Assembly (NCBI RefSeq): GCF_022347565.1
Contig: NZ_JAKRGH010000014.1
Coordinates: 1-64,000, forward strand
Source: Vibrio sp. Of7-15
GTDB taxonomy: Bacteria > Pseudomonadota > Gammaproteobacteria > Enterobacterales > Vibrionaceae
Reading direction: 5' to 3'
Length of the DNA: 64,000 nucleotides
This document shows, one piece after another, positions 18,627 through 25,980 of the stretch. Under the pieces are notes generated by a model. The model saw only the letters and a program-made list of their open reading frames with translations, had not been told where the DNA came from and did not search any database. Within the stretch, counting starts at the first letter, position 1. Each line of letters begins with the position of its first letter. The translations under genes were made by a program, and so were the position numbers.

Positions 18627-19847
18627 ATGAGTAAGTTTTATGTAGGTTCAGAAGTTGGTCAGTTACGTCGAGTGCTACTTAATCGCCCAGAGCGCGCACT
18701 GACCCACCTTACACCATCAAACTGTCACGAATTATTATTTGATGATGTACTGGCCGTAGAGCAAGCGGGTAAAGAACACGATGCGTTCGCCCAAACGCTA
18801 ACCGACCAAGGGGTTGAAGTTTTCTTACTGCATGACTTACTTGCCGACACCTTAGCAGTACCAGAAGCAAAACAATGGCTACTAGATACACAAATTTCTA
18901 ACTATCGCTTCGGGCCTGCATTTGCATCAGATATTCGAGCTTTCTTATCGGATATGGGTAACGATGAACTCGCAACCATTTTATTAGGTGGTTTAGCGTA
19001 TTCAGAACTACCAATTCAATCAGCATCCATGATGCAAGGTATGCATAGCTCTATAGATTTTATTATTGAACCACTGCCAAATCACTTATTTACTCGTGAT
19101 ACCTCATGTTGGGTTTACGGTGGTGTTTCAATTAACCCAATGGCAAAACCGGCACGTCAACGTGAAACCAACCACTTACGTGCAATTTATCGCTGGCACC
19201 CAATGTTTGCAGGCGAAGACTTCATTAAATACTACGGCGACGAAGACGTACATTACGATAACGCCACCATTGAAGGCGGTGATGTTCTTGTTATTGGTAA
19301 CGGCTCTGTACTTATCGGCATGTCAGAGCGAACCACGCCACAAGGTGTTGAAAACCTAGCGGCTGGTCTATTCAAATCAGGCCAAGCAAAACAAGTCATT
19401 GCTCTTGAGCTGCCAAAACACCGTGCGTGCATGCACTTAGATACAGTAATGACACATATGGATGTAGACACGTTCTCGGTATACCCGGAAGTGATGCGCA
19501 AAGACATAAAATGCTGGAGCCTAACGGGCAACGAACAAGGCGAAGTAGCCGTAAAAGAGAAAGGTTACTTTGTTAACGCCATTGAAGAGTCTTTAGGCGT
19601 CGATCAGCTCAACATCATCACCACAGGCGGTGACAGCTACGAAGCAGAGCGTGAGCAATGGAACGATGCCAACAACGTATTAACAGTAAAACCAGGTGTG
19701 GTGATTGGTTACGAGCGTAACGTCTACACCAACGAGAAGTACGATAAAGCAGGGATAACAGTATTACCAATCCCTGGAAATGAACTGGGCCGTGGCCGTG
19801 GCGGTGCGCGCTGCATGAGCTGCCCATTAGAACGAGACGGTATTTAA
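18627..19847 (+). CDS. arcA: Arginine deiminase, copy 2
   Basis: A 406-residue paralogue of the enzyme at 14998-16218, colinear without gaps and with all the same motifs: [28 protein letters not shown], and [10 protein letters not shown] with catalytic Cys396. Differences cluster in the helical region of residues 40-130 and in surface positions, so both copies should be active. It leads the arcA2-arcC-argF operon. The start region GAGAGATACGATCATGA is identical to that of arcA1 and arcC. Codons differ at many third positions from copy 1, arguing against a very recent duplication. Confidence 0.96.
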   Translation: MSKFYVGSEVGQLRRVLLNRPERALTHLTPSNCHELLFDDVLAVEQAGKEHDAFAQTLTDQGVEVFLLHDLLADTLAVPEAKQWLLDTQISNYRFGPAFASDIRAFLSDMGNDELATILLGGLAYSELPIQSASMMQGMHSSIDFIIEPLPNHLFTRDTSCWVYGGVSINPMAKPARQRETNHLRAIYRWHPMFAGEDFIKYYGDEDVHYDNATIEGGDVLVIGNGSVLIGMSERTTPQGVENLAAGLFKSGQAKQVIALELPKHRACMHLDTVMTHMDVDTFSVYPEVMRKDIKCWSLTGNEQGEVAVKEKGYFVNAIEESLGVDQLNIITTGGDSYEAEREQWNDANNVLTVKPGVVIGYERNVYTNEKYDKAGITVLPIPGNELGRGRGGARCMSCPLERDGI

Positions 19848-19861
19848 TCCCCCCAACTTCA

Positions 19862-19981
19862 GGCCACTGACTGCCCTGGTTGGTGGCCCTCTCTGCTTCA
19901 TTTCCTCGCTTTACCTACTATCTCTTAATTTATCTCATGACTTTATTTAGCCGAGAGCTGTTCTGCCTTGTGCTCTCGGCT
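19862..19981 (+). other. Two stem-loops between arcA2 and arcC
   Basis: A first hairpin pairs GGCCAC (19862-19867) with GTGGCC (19883-19888). A second, stronger one pairs AGCCGAGAGC (19949-19958) with GCTCTCGGCT (19972-19981), a perfect 10-bp stem with a 13-nt loop. Neither has a U-tract. In a 248-bp intercistronic gap these are likely mRNA-stability or processing elements. Confidence 0.6.
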
Positions 19982-20095
19982 ACGCCCTAATTACAACGCT
20001 GATAACACCGCTTTTCCAAGCACATCAGCACATTAAAAGCTGGCAACAACCGATCAGCTAAAAATACTTAAAACAAAAAATTGAGAGATACGATC

Positions 20096-21004
20096 ATGAC
20101 CAAACAAACTGTTGTCGTTGCCCTTGGTGGCAACGCATTGCTACGCCGTGGAGAGCCACTAGAAGCAGACACTCAGCGCCAAAACATTGCCACTGCTGCC
20201 AAGACCATTGCCGAAATAGCAAAAACTTATAACGTGGTTTTAGTACACGGCAATGGCCCACAAGTCGGGCTGCTAGCACTACAAGGGTTAGAATATAAAA
20301 AAGTAAACCCTTACCCGCTGGATGTTCTGGGCTCAGAAACCCAAGGCATGATCGGCTACATGCTCATGCAAGAGTTGCACAATTTAGAACCAACGCAACA
20401 TGTCTCGTGCATGCTCACCCAAATGAACGTGGACCCAAATGATCCAGCGTTCAGAGATCCAACCAAGCCTATTGGTCCGGTTTATAACGAACAAGAAGCC
20501 CGTGAATTAGCAGAAAAACACCAATGGACCATAAAGCCTGACGGCGAATATTTCCGTCGCGTGGTCCCTAGCCCACAACCAACAGGCATTGTGGAAGACG
20601 AAGCCATCACCAGCTTGATCGAAAAAGGTCACTTGGTTATCTGTACTGGTGGCGGTGGCATTCCTGTAAAAGAAGAAAACGGCAAACTGATCGGCGTAGA
20701 AGCGGTGATCGACAAAGACATGTCAGCGGCTTTTCTTGCCAAACAAATCAACGCCGATGCACTGCTGATCTTAACCGATGCAGATGCAGTATATTTAGAT
20801 TGGGGGACCCCAACTCAAAAAGCGCTGCGTAGCACAACGCCAAATGAATTAAGCAACTATCAATTTGATGCCGGATCCATGGGACCAAAAATTGAAGCGT
20901 CATGTGAATTCATTAAGCAAGGTGGGAAATTAGTTGGGATTGGTGCTCTAGAAGATGGTTTAGACATCTTAAATGGAACTGCCGGAACGAATATTGTTGC
21001 TTAA
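20096..21004 (+). CDS. arcC: Carbamate kinase
   Basis: A 302-residue enzyme that makes ATP from carbamoyl phosphate and ADP, releasing ammonia and CO2; it is the energy-yielding step of the arginine deiminase pathway. Visible motifs are VVVALGGNALLRRG at the N-terminus, VLVHGNGPQVGLLALQ (about 46-61), the CTGGGGIPV nucleotide-binding stretch near 188-196, and the C-terminal GPKIEA. The ATG at 20096 is chosen over a TTG five codons upstream because GAGAGA lies at proper distance and the same GAGAGATACGATCATGA block starts both arcA genes. Length matches the family. Confidence 0.95.
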   Translation: MTKQTVVVALGGNALLRRGEPLEADTQRQNIATAAKTIAEIAKTYNVVLVHGNGPQVGLLALQGLEYKKVNPYPLDVLGSETQGMIGYMLMQELHNLEPTQHVSCMLTQMNVDPNDPAFRDPTKPIGPVYNEQEARELAEKHQWTIKPDGEYFRRVVPSPQPTGIVEDEAITSLIEKGHLVICTGGGGIPVKEENGKLIGVEAVIDKDMSAAFLAKQINADALLILTDADAVYLDWGTPTQKALRSTTPNELSNYQFDAGSMGPKIEASCEFIKQGGKLVGIGALEDGLDILNGTAGTNIVA

Positions 21005-21006
21005 AT

Positions 21007-21024
21007 AGTAAATATTTATTCAAA
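21007..21024. promoter_or_regulatory. ARG box (ArgR operator) upstream of argF
   Basis: AGTAAATATTTATTCAAA matches the 18-bp ARG box consensus WNTGAATWWWWATTCANW at all but one fixed position. It begins 2 bp after the arcC stop and 91 bp before the argF ATG. A second, weaker copy 3 bp downstream cannot be defended. This position suggests that argF has its own arginine-controlled promoter inside the arc operon. Confidence 0.6.
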
Positions 21025-21114
21025 AAGAACAAAAAAATTAGTATAACCATTATATCGGAAGGCAGAGAGTGAATTCCCTGACCAAATCCAAGAGAGATAA
21101 TAAGGATAAACATT

Positions 21115-22119
21115 ATGGCTTTTAACCTACGCAACCGTAACTTCCTAAAATTACTAGACTTCACTCCACGCGAAATTCAGCACTTACTTGATCTGTCTGC
21201 TGAATTGAAAAAAGCAAAATACAACGGTTACGAACAGCCACGTCTAACAGGTAAAAACATCGCGCTGATTTTTGAAAAATCATCCACTCGTACTCGCTGT
21301 GCATTTGAAGTGGCGGCATTTGATCAAGGCGCGCAAGTTTCTTACCTAGGCCCATCTGGATCTCAAATTGGCCATAAAGAATCCATGAAAGACACTGCTC
21401 GTGTATTAGGCCGTATGTATGACGGCATTGAATACCGTGGTTTTGGCCAAGAAATTGTTGAAGAGCTTGGTGCTCATGCTGGTGTTCCTGTCTGGAATGG
21501 CTTAACCGATGAATTCCACCCAACCCAGATTCTGGCTGACTTCCTAACAATGATGGAGCACGGCCGTGGTAAACAACTACACGAAATGACCTTTGCTTAT
21601 TTAGGTGATGCCCGTAACAACATGGGTAACTCACTGATGGTAGGTGCAGCCAAAATGGGCATGGACATTCGCCTTGTGGCACCAAAAGCATTCTGGCCAG
21701 AAGAAGAGTTAGTGGCTCAGTGCCGTGAAATCGCAGAGAATACAGGCGCGAAAATCACTCTTACGGAAAATGTTCAAGAGGGCGTTCAAGGCTGTGACTT
21801 CCTATATACAGATGTATGGGTATCTATGGGTGAATCCAAAGATGCATGGGACGAGCGCGTGAAATTAATGACACCTTACCAAGTGAATATGGAGATGCTA
21901 AAAGCCACTGGCAACCCACACGTGAAATTCATGCACTGCCTACCAGCATTCCACAATGATGAAACAACCGTAGGTGCTGAAGTTGCTGAAAAATACGGTA
22001 TGAAGGGCTTGGAAGTTACTGAAGAAGTGTTCGAATCTGATCACTCTATTGTGTTTGACGAAGCTGAAAACCGCATGCATACCATCAAAGCTATCATGGT
22101 CGCGACACTCGGCAACTAG
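21115..22119 (+). CDS. argF: Ornithine carbamoyltransferase
   Basis: A 334-residue trimeric enzyme joining carbamoyl phosphate and ornithine to citrulline, reversible in the arginine deiminase pathway. Motifs are the carbamoyl-phosphate loop [10 protein letters not shown] (about 56-65), HPTQILADF (about 134-142), the ornithine loop SMGES (about 236-240), and HCLPAFH (about 273-279). It lies 110 bp after arcC with its own ARG box between, so it may serve both anabolic and catabolic roles. The start is preceded by ATAAGGATAAACATT. The leader also carries GAGAGATA, part of the block shared by the other arc genes. A terminator follows. Confidence 0.96.
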   Translation: MAFNLRNRNFLKLLDFTPREIQHLLDLSAELKKAKYNGYEQPRLTGKNIALIFEKSSTRTRCAFEVAAFDQGAQVSYLGPSGSQIGHKESMKDTARVLGRMYDGIEYRGFGQEIVEELGAHAGVPVWNGLTDEFHPTQILADFLTMMEHGRGKQLHEMTFAYLGDARNNMGNSLMVGAAKMGMDIRLVAPKAFWPEEELVAQCREIAENTGAKITLTENVQEGVQGCDFLYTDVWVSMGESKDAWDERVKLMTPYQVNMEMLKATGNPHVKFMHCLPAFHNDETTVGAEVAEKYGMKGLEVTEEVFESDHSIVFDEAENRMHTIKAIMVATLGN

Positions 22120-22164
22120 TACGAACACCTAGCAACCTATACATAGCTCAGTAAAGGCTAGACC

Positions 22165-22204
22165 AAAAGCCAAAGGTGATTATTCCCTTTGGCTTTTTCT
22201 TTGC
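22165..22204 (+). terminator. Terminator after argF
   Basis: The stem AAAAGCCAAAGG/CCTTTGGCTTTT with a short loop is followed by a T-rich tract. It separates the arc operon from pyrLBI. Confidence 0.88.
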
Positions 22205-22382
22205 TTTTTCCATCAAAATCCCCCGAAACCCTATCTACACTGACTAAAATTATGCGGAATAATTTCTCTGCAGCTTAACACCACTATCAAAAAATAAATT
22301 TTAAATACAATAAGTTAACCAAGCTAAAAAACGAACCATCATTGCATAAACTTCCATAAAATGAATAGTTTATATAATTTCA

Positions 22383-22398
22383 AAGCAAACGCTTGCGC
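22383..22398. promoter_or_regulatory. PurR-like operator at the pyrL-pyrBI promoter
   Basis: AAGCAAACGCTTGCGC matches the PurR consensus ACGCAAACGTTTGCGT at 13 of 16 positions and keeps the central CAAACG core. It overlaps the -35 hexamer of the pyrL promoter, the right place for repression. Confidence 0.55.
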
Positions 22399-22420
22399 TC
22401 TCATTTTTAGGGCGTATAAT
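22393..22420 (+). promoter_or_regulatory. Promoter of pyrL-pyrB-pyrI
   Basis: -35 TTGCGC (22393-22398) and -10 TATAAT (22415-22420) with a 16-bp spacer. Transcription would begin near 22427, just before the pyrL Shine-Dalgarno. This rules out longer frames that start upstream of it. Confidence 0.75.
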
Positions 22421-22448
22421 CCTCCGCAATTTGTTTGGGGAATGAAAT

Positions 22449-22559
22449 ATGCTTGTTCGAAAAAATGCATCCAACTTGCGCCAGTTAGTAACCAAGATGA
22501 CCTCTTGGCAGGCGTCCGTTTTCGTTCTCCTATCGTTTTTTAAAAAAGCCTCCTATTAA
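22449..22559 (+). CDS. pyrL: pyrBI leader peptide PyrL
   Basis: A 36-codon leader peptide. The ATG has GGGGA 7 nt upstream, and the frame (MLVRKNASN..., ending SFFKKASY) runs through the T-rich stretch 22518-22541 and stops inside the attenuator hairpin. In E. coli pyrBI, low UTP makes polymerase pause in the U-rich tract so that the ribosome catches up and blocks the terminator; the layout here is the same. A competing frame from the ATG at 22442 ends at 22543, just before the hairpin, but its Shine-Dalgarno is too close. The peptide sequence itself need not be conserved. Confidence 0.65.
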   Translation: MLVRKNASNLRQLVTKMTSWQASVFVLLSFFKKASY

Positions 22560-22575
22560 TGGGAGGCTTTTTTTT
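22542..22575 (+). terminator. pyrBI transcription attenuator
   Basis: An A-run, then a stem based on GCCTCC/GGAGGC with extra A-T and wobble pairs towards the loop, then a run of eight T. It is an intrinsic terminator placed between the pyrL reading frame and pyrB, with the pyrL stop codon inside it. Read-through is predicted when UTP is low. Confidence 0.85.
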
Positions 22576-22627
22576 GACTGCAACTTCTGCAGATGTCACT
22601 GTCATCAACAATAGGGAAGAGAAGGCC

Positions 22628-23557
22628 ATGGCGCACTCGCTATATCAAAAACACATCATTTCCATCCCAGAACTGACTCGAAGTGAACTTGAGCTTATCG
22701 TTGAAACGGCTGGTAATTTAAAAGCAACACCAAATCCTGAGCTATTAAAAAACAAAGTAGTCGCAAGCTGCTTTTTTGAACCGTCCACCCGAACTCGTCT
22801 GTCTTTCGAAACCGCAATCCAACGATTGGGTGGCACAGTAATTGGTTTTGATAACGGTGGTAATACATCACTGGCCAAAAAAGGCGAAACCTTGGCCGAC
22901 TCTGTTCAGGTTATCTCTTCTTATGTGGATGCCTACGTCATGCGCCACCCTCAAGAAGGTGCCGCACGCTTAGCATCTGAGTTTTCAAATGGTGTTCCGG
23001 TGATTAACGGTGGAGATGGGGCGAATCAACACCCAACTCAAACACTGCTCGACTTATTCTCAATCTATGAGACGCAAGGTCGCTTAGACAACTTAAATGT
23101 GGCCTTTGTCGGTGACTTAAAATACGGCCGCACTGTGCACTCATTAACTCAAGCGCTGGCTAAATTTAATAACGTAAAATTCTTCTTCATCGCACCAGAA
23201 GTCTTAGCGATGCCAGATTACATCTGTGAAGAGCTGGATGAAGCAGGCATTGAGTACACCATCATGCAGGACATGGAAACCGCCATACCTGAGTTAGATA
23301 TCCTGTACATGACACGAGTGCAGAAAGAACGCTTTGATGAATCAGAATACGCGCACATCAAATCCGCCTACATTTTAAGCGCCAACAATCTAGTCGAAGC
23401 TCGTGAAAATTTAAAAGTACTGCACCCACTACCACGTGTAGATGAGATTACAGTAGACGTAGATAAAACCCCACACGCCTATTACTTCCAGCAAGCAGAA
23501 AATGGCGTATACGCTCGCCAAGCTCTGTTAGCGTTAGTATTAAATGAAGAACTGTAA
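22628..23557 (+). CDS. pyrB: Aspartate carbamoyltransferase, catalytic subunit
   Basis: A 309-residue catalytic chain making carbamoyl aspartate, the committed step of pyrimidine synthesis. It begins [16 protein letters not shown] like E. coli PyrB and shows the carbamoyl-phosphate loop [10 protein letters not shown] (about 51-60), the [10 protein letters not shown] motif (about 134-143), and HPLPRVDEI near the C-terminus. The ATG at 22628 is chosen because GAAGAGAAGG precedes it and the length matches E. coli; the longer frame from 22559 would begin inside the attenuator. Followed 16 bp later by pyrI. Confidence 0.97.
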   Translation: MAHSLYQKHIISIPELTRSELELIVETAGNLKATPNPELLKNKVVASCFFEPSTRTRLSFETAIQRLGGTVIGFDNGGNTSLAKKGETLADSVQVISSYVDAYVMRHPQEGAARLASEFSNGVPVINGGDGANQHPTQTLLDLFSIYETQGRLDNLNVAFVGDLKYGRTVHSLTQALAKFNNVKFFFIAPEVLAMPDYICEELDEAGIEYTIMQDMETAIPELDILYMTRVQKERFDESEYAHIKSAYILSANNLVEARENLKVLHPLPRVDEITVDVDKTPHAYYFQQAENGVYARQALLALVLNEEL

Positions 23558-23573
23558 GGTAGGAGACAATATC

Positions 23574-24038
23574 ATGGTAAAAGAAACACAATTACAGGTT
23601 GAAGCCATCAAAGACGGGACTGTAATCGACCATATTCCTGCTCACATTGGCATTAAAGTACTAAAGCTGTTTAATCTTCATAAATCTGCTGAACGTGTCA
23701 CTGTTGGATTTAACTTACCGTCTTCTGCATTAGGAGCTAAAGATCTACTCAAAGTAGAAAACACCTTTGTTTCAGCACAGCAAGCCAGCAAACTTGCTCT
23801 TTATGCGCCAAAAGCAACAGTGAATCAAATTGAAAACTACGAGGTAGTGAAAAAAATCCCGCTCACACTACCAGAGATGATCACCAATGTGTTTGCCTGC
23901 CCAAACACCAACTGCATCAGCCACGATGAACCTGTGGACAGTAGCTTTAAAGTCATCACTAAAAAAGAAGACATTCAGCTCAAGTGCAAATATTGTGAAA
24001 AAGTGTTCTCACGAGAGATTGTTACAGAACGCAATTAA
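23574..24038 (+). CDS. pyrI: Aspartate carbamoyltransferase, regulatory subunit
   Basis: A 154-residue regulatory chain that binds CTP/ATP in its N-terminal domain and zinc in its C-terminal domain, which contacts PyrB. Zinc cysteines are visible as CPNTNC (about 109-114) and CKYC (about 138-141). The ATG at 23574 has GGTAGGAG upstream and gives the E. coli-like length; the upstream ATG at 23544 overlaps pyrB and is not needed. A terminator follows, so pyrLBI is a closed unit. Confidence 0.96.
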   Translation: MVKETQLQVEAIKDGTVIDHIPAHIGIKVLKLFNLHKSAERVTVGFNLPSSALGAKDLLKVENTFVSAQQASKLALYAPKATVNQIENYEVVKKIPLTLPEMITNVFACPNTNCISHDEPVDSSFKVITKKEDIQLKCKYCEKVFSREIVTERN

Positions 24039-24057
24039 CACAAAACAAAAATACAAC

Positions 24058-24092
24058 ATTAAAGCTCTGATATTTCAGGGCTTTAATCTTTA
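24058..24092 (+). terminator. Terminator after pyrI
   Basis: The stem TTAAAGCTCTGA/TTCAGGGCTTTAA with a short loop is followed by a T-rich tract. Confidence 0.8.
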
Positions 24093-24167
24093 TATTGTTT
24101 AAAAAACACCACAAAATAAGAGTTTAATCACACTCTGACCTCCCCCCTATTTTGGCTCAATCTTTTG

Positions 24168-24181
24168 GTGATACTCATCAA
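24168..24181. promoter_or_regulatory. FNR-like site upstream of the argR paralogue
   Basis: GTGATACTCATCAA matches the FNR consensus TTGATNNNNATCAA at 9 of 10 fixed positions. It is centred about 110 bp before the ATG of the ArgR-family gene. It would link the regulator to oxygen control in the same way as the site near rraB/arcA1. Confidence 0.4.
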
Positions 24182-24286
24182 ATTTTATAAGTGTATGAGC
24201 TGATACCATTCAACCCAACACCACACTTTTCAGCCAGCTCATTGGCGATAGATATGATCAATATTATTAAAAATTAAGGAGTTGCC

Positions 24287-24769
24287 ATGACAGCTCAGCC
24301 AAATACGCTCATTGAACATGATGATGAAAATGCCTACCTTGCGTGTAAGCGTTTGCTACAACAACAAAGCTTTACTACACAAGATGAGATCCGCCACCAG
24401 CTGATCACGATGGGATTTAGTGATGTCAGTCAATCCACCGTGTCTCGTTTGCTCTCTCGCTTAGGAGTAGCAAAAGTTCCTAATGCTCACGGGAAAAAAG
24501 TCTACTGCTTAACCGTTGAAAGTGAGCCCGTCCGTATTAACTCTTCCATTGCTTCTCAAATTGAATACGTCACTCATAATCAACTTGTTGTGGTTGTAAA
24601 AACCCACCCAGGAGGTGCTCAATTAGTCGCTCGATTAATTGATATTCAACCGCACAATGAGATTCTAGGATCTGTGGGAGGCAACGATACTGTTATGATT
24701 GCACCACGAGACATTAAACGCATTGATTTATGTGAGCAAATCGTAAAAGAACGTTTAGGTATGGCGTAA
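24287..24769 (+). CDS. ArgR-family transcriptional regulator (paralogue, altered ligand pocket)
   Basis: A 160-residue protein with both ArgR domains: an N-terminal winged helix (about 12-75, recognition helix in SQSTVSRLLSRLG at 48-60) and the C-terminal hexamerisation and ligand domain (HPGGAQLVARLID, about 107-119; ILGSVGGNDT, 126-135). E. coli ArgR has GDDT with Asp128 and Asp129 at the pocket; here the first is Asn133, while Gln112 and Asp119, equivalent to Gln106 and Asp113, are kept. Vibrios usually carry a housekeeping argR next to mdh, so this is probably a second, specialised copy. It lies between pyrI and ridA and close to the arc genes, so arc control is likely. Preceded by AAGGAG. 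Confidence 0.85.
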   Translation: MTAQPNTLIEHDDENAYLACKRLLQQQSFTTQDEIRHQLITMGFSDVSQSTVSRLLSRLGVAKVPNAHGKKVYCLTVESEPVRINSSIASQIEYVTHNQLVVVVKTHPGGAQLVARLIDIQPHNEILGSVGGNDTVMIAPRDIKRIDLCEQIVKERLGMA

Positions 24770-24900
24770 GCTGCAACTTCAAGCTTTGACCCCATCAGAT
24801 TTTAAGAGTTTTTTGTTCTAGGGCTTTACCTTAGTGATGCTGCGTTGCACACTAGAAGTTACATATAACCTCCTATGACATAAATAAAGGAAGTATCATA

Positions 24901-25290
24901 ATGACCACTGTTCTACACACTGAAAATGCACCAGCAGCTATCGGCCCATACGTACAAGGTGTTGATCTTGGCAACATGGTTCTAACTTCTGGCCAAATTC
25001 CAGTAAACCCACAAACAGGCGAAGTCTCTGACGATATTGCAGAGCAAGCACGCCAGTCGCTTGAAAACGTAAAAGCAGTGGTTGAAGCTTCAGGTCTAAC
25101 GGTAACTGACATTGTAAAAATGACCGTATTTGTAAAAGACCTAAATGATTTTGGCACTGTAAATGAAGTGTATGGTCAGTTTTTCGATAGCCATAATGTG
25201 GCTAACTACCCTGCACGCTCTTGTGTTGAAGTTGCGCGTTTACCAAAAGACGTGAAAATTGAAATTGAAGCGATCGCGGTACGTAAGTAA
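24901..25290 (+). CDS. ridA: 2-iminobutanoate/2-iminopropanoate deaminase RidA
   Basis: A 129-residue trimeric enzyme that hydrolyses reactive enamine/imine intermediates such as 2-aminoacrylate formed by PLP enzymes. Family marks are IGPYVQGVDLGNMVLTSGQIP (about 14-34) and the catalytic-site arginine in YPARSCVEVARLPKD (about 100-114). E. coli ridA also sits just after pyrI; here the ArgR paralogue has come between them. A strong AAGGAAG precedes the ATG. A terminator follows. Confidence 0.96.
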   Translation: MTTVLHTENAPAAIGPYVQGVDLGNMVLTSGQIPVNPQTGEVSDDIAEQARQSLENVKAVVEASGLTVTDIVKMTVFVKDLNDFGTVNEVYGQFFDSHNVANYPARSCVEVARLPKDVKIEIEAIAVRK

Positions 25291-25302
25291 TCGCTCCATA
25301 AT

Positions 25303-25329
25303 AAAAGCGGTGAGATCACCGCTTTTATT
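25303..25329. terminator. Terminator between ridA and idi
   Basis: The perfect stem AAAAGCGGTGA/TCACCGCTTTT sits between converging genes and can act both ways. Confidence 0.85.
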
Positions 25330-25345
25330 CACATATAACTACCGT

Positions 25346-25900
25346 TTACGCGACAGAAATCGCTTTTTGAGTAAATGATAAAACTTGGCTAAACCACGCT
25401 GTAAAACGTTCTGGGTGCTGACTTAGCTCCTCTGACAATTCAGCTTCAGGCCACCAACGGACTGCCATCACCTCTTCAGGGTTAAGTTCATATTCGACAT
25501 CATCAATCTCAGCACACACCACATGATCCAGCTCGTGCTCAATCAAATTATTATCCAGTTCCGCCCGATAAATAAAAGAACCCAGCTCTTTTAGAGGCAT
25601 CTTTTCAGCACTAATGTGGACTTCTTGCTTTAGCCTGCGAACGGCAGCGGCTAGTATCGTTTCATTGTGCTCAGGGTGAGAACAGCAGGTGTTCGTCCAC
25701 AAACCTTCACTGTGATATTTCCCCAATGCTCGCTGCTGAAGCAAAAACTCAACCCCAGCCGAGGTTCTCCGGTACAGTAATACCGAAAATGCGAGATGCA
25801 GCTCACCGCTAACATGAGCAGCCATTTTTTCCATCTCGCCAATAGGTTGGCCCTGTTCATCAACCAAGATGACATTTTGTTGCTGACCGTATGAATGCAT
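25346..25900 (-). CDS. idi: Isopentenyl-diphosphate delta-isomerase, type I
   Basis: A 184-residue Nudix-fold isomerase interconverting IPP and DMAPP. The active-site motifs are TNTCCSHP (catalytic cysteine, about residue 72) and EHELDHV (catalytic glutamate, about 120-126); a Nudix-like helix (AAAVRRLKQE) lies between. These residues distinguish it from ordinary Nudix hydrolases. The enzyme is optional in bacteria using the DXP pathway. It is monocistronic, bounded by hairpins on both sides. Confidence 0.92.
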   Translation of the reverse strand: MHSYGQQQNVILVDEQGQPIGEMEKMAAHVSGELHLAFSVLLYRRTSAGVEFLLQQRALGKYHSEGLWTNTCCSHPEHNETILAAAVRRLKQEVHISAEKMPLKELGSFIYRAELDNNLIEHELDHVVCAEIDDVEYELNPEEVMAVRWWPEAELSEELSQHPERFTAWFSQVLSFTQKAISVA

Positions 25901-25916
25901 ATTTAGCTCCTAAACA

Positions 25917-25949
25917 AGAAAAGGTACGCTCATCAGCGCACCTTTTCTT
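25917..25949 (-). terminator. Terminator of plsC
   Basis: On the minus strand the stem AGAAAAGGTGCGC pairs with GCGTACCTTTTCT with one mismatch. It lies about 30 bp after the plsC stop, and the descending arm is T-rich. Confidence 0.7.
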
Positions 25950-25980
25950 CTTCAATCTTACTGACAATTATAACTAGTGG

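Noticed and set aside
21161-21691. 176-codon open frame antisense to argF
   Set aside because: It is a shadow of the conserved argF codons, and the product shows no recognisable domain.
22361-22543. 60-codon frame upstream of pyrB as the leader peptide
   Set aside because: Its start lies upstream of the -10 box, so it cannot be translated whole. Only the part from 22442 could be, and the ATG at 22449 has better Shine-Dalgarno spacing.
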